From contig NC_067202.1 of the NCBI RefSeq assembly GCF_000699445.3, forward strand, positions 496,001-560,000: a stretch of 64,000 nucleotides of DNA, in the 5' to 3' direction. How positions within the stretch are numbered: position 1 is the first letter of the stretch; every line of letters starts with the position of its first letter. The translations under genes and the position numbers were made by a program. Below the pieces are notes generated by a model. That model did no database searches. It was not told where the DNA came from and worked only from the letters and a program-made list of their open reading frames with translations. Shown here in pieces: positions 56,637-64,000 of the stretch. The DNA comes from Schistosoma haematobium (taxonomy: Eukaryota > Platyhelminthes > Trematoda > Strigeidida > Schistosomatidae).

Positions 56637-57592
56637 TTACTTACTTACTTACTTAATTACTTACTCCTGTTATTCCCTATGAAGCATAGACCTCGGACCA
56701 GCATCCTCTGTCATGGACCTTCCTTTCTAGTTCTAACCAATTTTTGTTCATTCTTCTTATGTCTGTGTCTGCTTCTTGGATTAATGTGTTCTTTGGTCTT
56801 TCTCTTCTCCTTTAGACTTCAGGATTCCAAGTTAGGGCTTGCCTTGTGATGCAGTTGAGTGCGTTCCTCAATGTGTGTGTTGTCCACTCCCGGCGCTTCT
56901 TCCTGATTTCTTCCTCTGCTGAGATCTGGTTTGTCCTCTCTCACAGTAGGTTGTTTCTGATAGTGTCTGGCCAACGGATCCGAAGTATTTTGCGTAGACA
57001 GCTGTTAATAAACACTTGTAACTTCTGGATGATGGCTTTCGTATTTCTCCAGGTTTTCGCCTCATACAGCGAAACTGTCGTGACATTGTATTGAAAATTC
57101 TGACTTTAGTACTGGCTGACAGACAGTTGTTTTTAGTTGTAGATGTTCTACAATCGTGGATATGCTATTCTTGCTTTGCCGATCGACGCCCTCATATCTG
57201 CATCAGATCCACCGTGCTCGTCAATGATGCGGCTTAGATATGTGAAGGTATTTACATCTTCTAAAGCTTCTCCGTCAAGTGAGATTCGATTGATGCATGC
57301 TTTTCTCTTTGTGTATGTTGACACCTACTTCTGCTGAGGCTGCTGTCACGCTGGTGGTCTTCTCCTGCATTTGTTGTTGCGTGTGCGATAGAAGAGTCAG
57401 ATCGTCTGCGAAGTCTAGATCTTCCAGCAGAATCCCAGCTGTTCACTGTATTCCATGCTTCCCCTTCATCATCCAGTTGATCATCAGGAGAAAGAGTGAG
57501 AGTAAACAACCTTGTCTGACACTATTCTTTACCTCAAACGAGTCTGTGAGCTGTCCTCCATGCACGATCTTGTAGTTTAATGAAATGCAAGT
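56637..57592 (-). pseudogene. RTE family 2, decayed 3' half
   Basis: TTAC-type tail (56638-56665), then antisense C-terminal and RT-domain remnants as far as a block coding for [12 protein letters not shown]. Several deletions and frameshifts. Confidence 0.85.
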
Positions 57593-57802
57593 ATAATGAC
57601 AATTTTTCATTTCAAGTGTTTGGAGCCAAACAAACAAATAAGTTTACAATCGTTGTTTCCAGCAAGAAGTTAGTGGAAATGTTAATCAAGACAAGATTCA
57701 GGTGTACTTAGTGAAAGTGACATTCTTAAAGTTGAAAAATAACTAATCACTAGATAAAAATTCTACGAGCATGACAATAGTGATTTTTGGTTGTCTAGAA
57801 TT

Positions 57803-58965
57803 AATATAACTCTGCCTGTACCTCTTCTAGGGCTACTGTCGGTCCCAAGCCCGGGTGAAAGAGAAGAATTAAGTGTGGAGAGAGCATTCTCATCCCGTAG
57901 AAAACAATCTCGATAAAAACTCTAGCCAGAATAAGCAAATTAAACCATTTAAATTCTGCCCTCCGAGTTGAAATATCTTCTTTCAAAAGAAATATGACGC
58001 CTGATTGTGAATACCGAGATTCTTTTGACGTCACGAGGCCGGTGCCCCTTCTAACAACCAGAGCAACAATTTTTACAGGTACATGGAAAGTTCGGACATT
58101 ATGGGAGACTTGAAGGACCAATCAAATCGCTGCAGAAATGAGTAGACACAACTTTATGGTGCTCTAAATAAGTGAAAACCATTGGACCCAAGTTTGACAG
58201 AAAAGGATAGATTCTCGAGAGATGCTGCTGTACTCTAGTCACGAAAAAGAAAATGCTTTTCACACTCAAGAAGTTGCCCTGACGCTAATAAAAAAAGACA
58301 CGTCAAGCACTTATAACATGAGAATTTCATAAACCAGGGTCACCAAATCATCTTATAAATCAAGTAAGGAGAGGATCAAAATAAGCATTATCTATTGTTA
58401 TACACCGACAAATGATAGAAACGATGATGATAAAGATCATATTTACGTAAGGCTTTAATCAGCCATAGCGAAGTGCTCAGGAAATGATATAAAAATCCTG
58501 ATGGAGGACCTAGAAGCCAAAGTCGAAATCGACAACACCAGGTACAAACATATCTTGGGACGACACTGACAGACAGGGAGAAAAGAACAAAAATGGTGAC
58601 AGATCTGTAAATCTATGTGCATTCAACAAAGTGGTTAAAGGCGGCACAATATTCACCTACAAAAACATAAAAATCTACATGGGTCTCACCGGATCATACT
58701 AAATAGAACCAGATTGATCATACTTGCATCAGTACAAAGTTTAGGAAGTCAGTAGAAGACGTGATAACCAAGAGAGGAGCTGATATAGCTTTAAACCGCC
58801 ACCTAGATGTTGTCAAGATGAAAAAGAAGTTAAAAAAGCACTGCATAATTGGGGAAACAACATTACAAACGTTCAATACAGTCTTCCTTCGATATTACTG
58901 ACAAACCCAACAAATTCAAGATAACTCTCAACAACAGGTTTACGATCAAAGACATCAATATTACC
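57803..58965 (+). pseudogene. RTE family 2, decayed 5' half
   Basis: Sense copy beginning exactly at the element 5' end ('aactctgcctgtacctc'), continuing through leader, endonuclease remnants (a degraded GDLNAKVG-like segment at about 58500) and the start of the linker. Many stops. It stops near 58965, with no RT domain. Confidence 0.8.
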
Positions 58966-59287
58966 AGAATGTCATCTACTAATTCATAACGTTACTGTTT
59001 TACATATCAATTTAGTTATCCCAAAGTATTTGGATAAACTTAACTGAGTCAATCCTAAATTTTAGATAAATTCAATGCTTCTGAGATCAATGATCATACT
59101 CAAACACACACACACACACAGATCAAAACTAAACTTTTAACTCTTCAATATGCATGATTAAATGTTAACATTTAAATTATGAGAATTCAGTGGAAACGAC
59201 AAGGAAAGGTTGATTACTATAGATTTCATTCAATAATAATATGAATTATGATTTCATTTTAACTTAACTGAAAATGTGTTATGTTAA
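58966..59287. other. AT-rich spacer with (CA)n
   Basis: (CA)n of about nine units at 59104-59120. Confidence 0.5.
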
Positions 59288-59505
59288 ATTGGTAAAGCAC
59301 TGGAAAGCCGTTTCGTCCCGTCGTGGGACTCATCAGGAGTGCGCATCCACGATCACGCTCGCGGGATTCGAACCCAGTGCCTTCATTCTCACACGCGAGC
59401 ACTTAACCTACTGGACCACTGAGCTGGCACCCAATTGTGGTAATGTCTAACCTCAACCAATCCACGAAGTTACGTGACAACACTGTTGTCATGGTTACAT
59501 GGAAA
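59288..59505 (-). mobile_element. Family B ribozyme repeat, antisense
   Basis: Good head and B box ('gggattcgaacccagtg' on +). The antisense hammerhead has core CUGAUGA, stem II GUCCC..GGGAC, GAAAC and stem III ACGGCUUU (weak). Stem I has a C-C mismatch. Confidence 0.75.
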
Positions 59506-59602
59506 ATAAATTTTTCGCTAAATAAACTTTATTCATAATCAGTTGTAAATAACAAGAAAGTTTTTAATTGAAAAAATATGATTCTCTTTATTCATTACAA
59601 TC

Positions 59603-59775
59603 AAACTGTTGAAAATTAGGAAGCAGTAAACAGCTGTTTCGTCCTGGTGTGAGACTCATCGGTAATTAGTATCCATGGTTCTTCTAAGTGGTAAACGAAA
59701 GAACTTTGAGTCTATTGACAAACGCTTAACCTATAGACCATTGAGTCATGATTCAATGGTATGAAGGTCTGATAA
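59603..59775 (-). mobile_element. Family B repeat, antisense, degenerate
   Basis: 'aaacagctgtttcgtcctgg' and 'cgcttaacctatagaccatt' mark ribozyme and head positions. Confidence 0.55.
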
Positions 59776-60146
59776 AGATCAGTTCTTTATTTAAAGTATA
59801 AACGTTTTGCGCATCTATATTTTTTATGCCTTAGAGCTAAACATAGCATTTAAATTATTTCAGCGTCGAAATTCTATCATTATCCATTAAAGAACATGGA
59901 ATCGTCTGTGATTCTTTAAAACCTTTTAAAGGGCTGTACTACCGATGGATGAAACAGTTTTTGTACATTGATAGTGCTATATCCAGTCAAATATGTGTAT
60001 TATTCGGGAATTGTGAAATTAAGAAATTCAACAGTTACACTCATTTGCAATAGTTTCAGATATATAAACTTTCTATATATTAGTATCTACATAGATAACG
60101 TTTTCTGATACTCTGTATCAGAAAGCATCTTAAAACAATTTACTAC
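59776..60146. other. AT-rich spacer, no gene seen
   Basis: Nothing recognised. Confidence 0.35.
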
Positions 60147-60485
60147 TTCAGTTCACTTAGTGTTGTTTCCTTGTATCTTCCCATTGATGTTTAGGACTGC
60201 AATCAACCAATCTCTTGTTAGCATATGTGCATCCTGTGCGGATTGCCTCGGTATAGTGTTAAGTCACAAGCTCTTTAAGCAATGATGGATAGTGACTAGC
60301 AGTGGAATCCAGTTTGGCGCGCTTTTCGTCTTATTCGGGACTCGTCATTTGGATGTACCTGTATCTCAGAGTTGATATTCACTCCAGGACTCGAACTGTG
60401 TACCATTCACTTTCAACGCCATGCCGTTATCCACTAAGCTACTGATTCCTGATAGCTACCTGCTAACCATTATCCATCTTTGTTT
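60147..60485 (-). mobile_element. Family A ribozyme repeat, antisense, complete unit
   Basis: Body, ribozyme, tRNA-like head ('ccaggactcgaactgtg' on +) and the upstream junction. The core is AUGACGA (C3 to A) and GAAAA, inactive. Confidence 0.8.
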
Positions 60486-60769
60486 AAAATTTGATATTTT
60501 TCTTTTCGATCAAAGAAACGTCTACATTATCATAATGAAATCTTGAGTCAATCAGTTTTATTCCTTATTTAATATGGATGTTATTTTGTTTATGTTTTCT
60601 CTTTGAAAGTTTTATTAACTTACCATATTGTTTATTCATTTAGAATTTAATGATTAATTGAAAATGACTTGAATCATAAACGTCAACATTAATTCCCTTA
60701 TGACGTGATTCAACTGTACAATACACAAGAACATTTAAGTATATTGTTCATGCACAAAACGTATCCTTT
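60486..60769. other. AT-rich spacer, no gene seen
   Basis: Nothing recognised. Confidence 0.35.
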
Positions 60770-60826
60770 ACTTACATACTTACTTACTTACGCCTGTTAC
60801 CCTTTGCAAAGGAGCACAGACCGCCT
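60770..60826 (-). pseudogene. RTE family 2 3' stub
   Basis: TTAC-type tail then 'cgcctgttaccctttgcaaa'; only about 55 bp. Confidence 0.7.
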
Positions 60827-61429
60827 AAATGTAGAAACTTAGGGAAAATAAAATTGATTTCACTACAGCACATATGCTGATTTTAATCCTTGTCTTGGGT
60901 TGACAGTTGACTAATGTTAATGTTGAAGAATAGTATGCCAGTTTCAACGTACTGAATACTTTGTCAGTTTAATGACTGTACTTCGATGATAAACTCTTAA
61001 AAATCAGAGGGTCCTCGACAAGTGTTTATTATTAAAGTTGGTTTCATGAAGTGACCTTGTAAACCATTTGGTGCCAACTCATTAGTCTAAAGTTTGAGCG
61101 CTTGCGGCGAGGATTGGAGCTCTGAATCCAATCCAAGATGATATGATGAATGAGCACTACTGAGGTAAAACAGTAGTCAAGTGGTTTCTGATCTTCACGT
61201 GTTGTTTAACGTGGTTTCATTCGTGAAACCACTGATATACAACAACTTCCACAAACATTCTTCAGTATTGACAATTATTATGCAACTCCTCACTAGTGTA
61301 AACATTTGACGTATTTTTGTTCTTGTAATGTATATTGTTGTAAACACTAAATGTGTCTTAATTCTGGAATTATTCGAACCTCCGACGAATTTGATAATTT
61401 GTGAAAATACTAGTACAAGGTTTTATGGA
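60827..61429. other. AT-rich DNA with a faint family B trace
   Basis: 61085-61250 keeps 'gagcgcttgcggcgagg' and 'gagcactactgaggtaaaac' in family B order, too degraded to call firmly. Confidence 0.35.
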
Positions 61430-61700
61430 GATTATAAAATTTTTGGTAGTTCATATCTTGAACTGTTTATGAATAGACCACAATTAAAACTGAGAAACAA
61501 TGGGTAGCTGTTTAATCCTTGTGTAGGAATTTCCAATAGTGCCCACTTTCGATGTTGGCACAAGAACTGAATGTCTGGACCTTCAGTCTGTCGCGCAACC
61601 GTACACTATGTAGAGTACTGAATCTGTATATAATAGTGTTCATGTCTAATTCCAATCACTCTACATTACTACTCAGCCATCTTCAACAGACCTTAAAGGA
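61430..61700 (-). mobile_element. Family B repeat, antisense, very degenerate
   Basis: Tail ('ggttttatggagattataaa'), ribozyme position and head order are kept, sequence heavily changed. Confidence 0.5.
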
Positions 61701-61946
61701 TGACTTTTCACACTAGGCAATGCTGAATACTACTGGTCACGGCCTGTCAATAGGACATCAGGAATCGCACTCTAACACATGACTACACTCATTAAAGGAT
61801 TTTATTGAAATTGTAAAACGTTTTATGGATTTTCATAGTTCTTAATATGCCAGAAAAAATATGACAAATACAGTGAAACGTTGGAATGTGTGTTTAGGTA
61901 GAAAATACTTTCAGACAGATATCATATTTATTGAAAGCAGTTTTCG

Positions 61947-62275
61947 CTTGTATCTTCCTATTGTTATTTAGGTGTGCAATTGATCAGTATTTTGTTGGCA
62001 TATCAGGACTTAGTAACTAAGTGTATAACGAGATGGCGTTTGAAGCGAACGGTATTGAGTTCGAGTCCTGGAGTGACCATCAACACCGGAATGCAGATAC
62101 ATCCAGCTGACGAGTCCAAAATAGGATGAAACGCGCATCCTGGATTCTACTAATAACCACTATCCGTGTTTGCTGAAAAAGCTTGTGACTTAAGGCTATA
62201 TCAAGGCAATCTGCACAGGATGTACATATGCCAATAAGAGACTGATCAGTTGCAGTCCTAAACAACACCAAGTAA
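61947..62275. mobile_element. Family A inverted dimer with intact ribozyme
   Basis: Short antisense body arm 61947-62003, then a sense unit from the tRNA-like head (62004) to the body (62275). Confidence 0.8.
62101..62145 (+). ncRNA. Hammerhead ribozyme motif (family A), well preserved
   Basis: Stem I AUCCAG/CUGGAU, core CUGACGA (62107-62113), stem II GUCC/GGAU (one G-U), GAAA, stem III ACGCGCAU. Predicted cleavage between 62139 and 62140. Confidence 0.8.
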
Positions 62276-62751
62276 GTATTTTTCTTAAATTGAATCCTTT
62301 ACAGAATTCAGAACTGAAGTCAATATTTGCAAGTTTTAAGAAGGTTTCTTTTTCTTAAACATTCTACAATCTGAATGAAGTTTTTACTTTGTGACATGGT
62401 TACAATCCTTAAAATAGCTCAAATGTTTATTGATTCATCTGTAAACGTCTTTCATTCTTCTTCTTCTTCTTCTTCTTCATTTGGATGATACTCGTCTAAA
62501 CTATTTGAAGTGTAAGAAAAATATTGAATAGAACAAAATTTGTCTTCAATCATTTCCATAGTTGCTAGTGAACTCATTTCTGTATAAAGAAGAAAAACGA
62601 ATTCTATAAACTGATTTATTCAAGTGTCAATTTCATGGAAGAGAAGAAATGATTAATATTTATAAATTAAAAAAAAACTTTTTTTTATTGATTAACAGTT
62701 TGGTGAAATTTGTAAATTTATTATTATTGAAATTGTAAATCCGATCTAAGT
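62276..62751. other. AT-rich DNA, short CTT run
   Basis: (CTT)n at 62457-62477. No gene. Confidence 0.45.
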
Positions 62752-62862
62752 TAACTTACTTACATATTTACGCCTGTTACTCTTCATCAAGGTGTATGGA
62801 CCGCTAACCAGGATTCTTCATCGAAATCTGTCATAGGCAATCCTATTCATTTACTATTAATC
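62752..62862 (-). pseudogene. RTE family 2 3' fragment, left piece of a split copy
   Basis: Tail and the terminal 100 bp, to 'ggcaatcctattcatttac'; it continues after the family B insertion at about 63160. Confidence 0.75.
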
Positions 62863-63160
62863 CAGTGGAGTTCAACCAGGTCTGTAGTGAAATAGTAACT
62901 CATTGAAGACGATGATGAATGTGTCGTTCAATTTCGTGGATTAGTTGAAGTTAGGCATTAACACCGTTGGATGCCGGCTCAGTGGTCTAGTGGTTAACTG
63001 CTCGTGCGCGAAATCAGTAGATCCCGGGTTCGAATCTCGTAGGGGGCGAGTTCGTGGATGCGCACTGCTGAGGAGTCCCACAGTAGGACGAAACGGCCGT
63101 CCATTGCTCCCGGGTTTTCCATGGTGGTCTATCTTCAACTGACTCTTGATCTTAACCATT
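62863..63160 (+). mobile_element. Family B ribozyme repeat inserted in an RTE fragment
   Basis: A clean sense unit from 'ccagtggagttcaaccagg' through the tRNA-like head to the tail. The RTE sequence resumes on both sides, so the insertion is younger than the RTE copy. Confidence 0.85.
63062..63107 (+). ncRNA. Type-I hammerhead ribozyme motif (family B)
   Basis: Core CUGAGGA (63068-63074), stem II GUCCC..AGGAC, GAAAC, stem III ACGGCCGU, stem I GCACUG/CAUUGC with one mismatch. Cleavage predicted between 63101 and 63102. Confidence 0.8.
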
Positions 63161-63350
63161 GAAATCCTTTACATGTCTACTTCCGACTCTCGATGAAGTG
63201 TGTCATTTTGCTCTCTTCTTTTTTGTTTGTTTCCAAGTTGGTGCTTCTGTTTTGATGCAATTGTCTTTTCCATTGTCTTTTCTTAATTACTTTTTCAACT
63301 GCAATCTGATTTGTTCTCTGTTTCAGTAGGTTGTTGCTAGTGATTTAAGT
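63161..63350 (-). pseudogene. RTE family 2 3' fragment, right piece of a split copy
   Basis: Resumes with 'atcctttacatgtctacttc' and runs to 'cagtaggttgttgctagtg', the antisense continuation of 62752-62862. Confidence 0.7.
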
Positions 63351-63718
63351 CCAACTCACGTTGAAATCCTAACTTAGATTGTTCATAATTATTCAACAAT
63401 CTCCGTAACCCATTGATGACTTTATTATCAACCAAAAATACCATACCATAATTTCGGAAACTTGTTATTACCATTGTTCTGAAATATAATAATGGTATGA
63501 ACATTATGCTCAGTGAACAAAGTAAAGATATAACTGAACTCATAGCATGAATAAACAATTCACTGACATTTGAAGAAAAGCATACTGAATTTTCATTGGA
63601 ATGTGAACATTAACACCGGAATACAAGCATATCCATCGGACCAGCCTCAATTGTAATAGAGTTTGTATCTTGCATTCAAGCACTAGTCACACGCCACCTA
63701 ATAAAAGTGCGGTTTGAT
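63351..63718. other. AT-rich DNA with a degenerate family A trace
   Basis: 63598-63705 keeps 'gtgaacattaacaccggaat' and 'catatccat..accagcctca' in family A order. Confidence 0.4.
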
Positions 63719-64000
63719 TAAGATGGTGGTTGGAGGTAGTCAACAGGAAATCTGAACCCGGGTTTCGTGCTATTTGGCACTCGTCAGTGAGATGAACCTG
63801 TAATCTTGAGGGAACTGTAGCTTCCTGATAGATTCGATTCCGTGTCACCCAGCTTCACAGTCAGAGACGTTACCACTGAGCTATCTGGGCCGGAACCAAC
63901 CTCCTGTGAGACTGAGATGTATTCACAATAGATTGTTAGCTGGGTGGTGATCAATGTCATGTGTATCAGCTCATTCTTAGTGCGCCAGTTCCCTCAAGAT
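63719..64000 (-). mobile_element. Family C ribozyme repeat, single antisense copy
   Basis: Antisense: upstream part shared with 47560-47610, a clear A box 'tagctcagtgg', a B-box-like 'gaatcgaatc', then the hammerhead region (63755-63805; core CUGACGA, stem II GUGC/GCAC, GAAAC, stem III ACCCGGGU, stem I decayed). It shows the family C unit outside the inverted dimer. A sense fragment may begin at the window end ('agttccctcaagat'). Confidence 0.75.

Noticed and set aside
62945..63142. Short ORFs through family B repeats (about 60-100 codons, both strands)
   Set aside because: The same peptide-like strings recur at every family B copy because the GC-rich tRNA/ribozyme part has few stops. They are shadows of a non-coding element.

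Overview
This window looks like repeat-saturated, AT-rich nuclear DNA of a flatworm, most likely a schistosome blood fluke. The reasons are two RTE-clade non-LTR retrotransposon families, many tRNA-headed short repeats carrying hammerhead ribozymes of the schistosome Sm-alpha type, a decayed Merlin DNA transposon with short Merlin-like elements, and solo LTRs. I found no convincing host protein-coding gene, tRNA gene or rRNA gene. The window is intergenic DNA or the inside of very large introns. The species is inferred from repeat content only.

Layout. 1-1.6 kb: old antisense pieces of RTE family 2. 1.93-5.88 kb: a near full-length RTE family 1 (SR2-like) element with one intact 1016-residue endonuclease/reverse-transcriptase ORF. 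6-34 kb: a mosaic of short ribozyme repeats (families A, B and C below), Merlin-like elements, 0.3-kb solo LTRs, RTE stubs and microsatellites. It includes an internally deleted derivative of RTE family 1 (12.1-12.7 kb) and an insertion made only of the 5' end of RTE family 2 (10.3-10.6 kb). 34.9-38.1 kb: a full-length antisense RTE family 2 element with a 12-bp target-site duplication and a single frameshift. 39.0-39.7 kb: a 684-bp solo LTR with a 5-bp target duplication. 41.4-42.8 kb: a decayed Merlin transposon and a related short element. 45.8-56.0 kb: a nearly identical head-to-tail tandem duplication of about 5.1 kb. 56.6-59 kb: two decayed halves of RTE family 2. 59-64 kb: more ribozyme repeats and nested insertions.

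How the parts relate. Three repeat families combine a tRNA-like head (A box, and B box of GGTTCGA type) with a type-I hammerhead motif of very short stem III. Family A resembles Sm-alpha, with stem I AUCCAG/CUGGAU. Family B has stem I GCACUG/CAGUGC and the palindromic stem III ACGGCCGU. Family C has stem II GUGC/GCAC. They lack coding capacity, so an RTE element probably supplies the reverse transcriptase; this is inference. Copies occur singly, as head-to-tail units, and very often as inverted fold-back dimers with 3' ends outward. That arrangement recurs at more than a dozen loci and is the most striking unexplained structure here.
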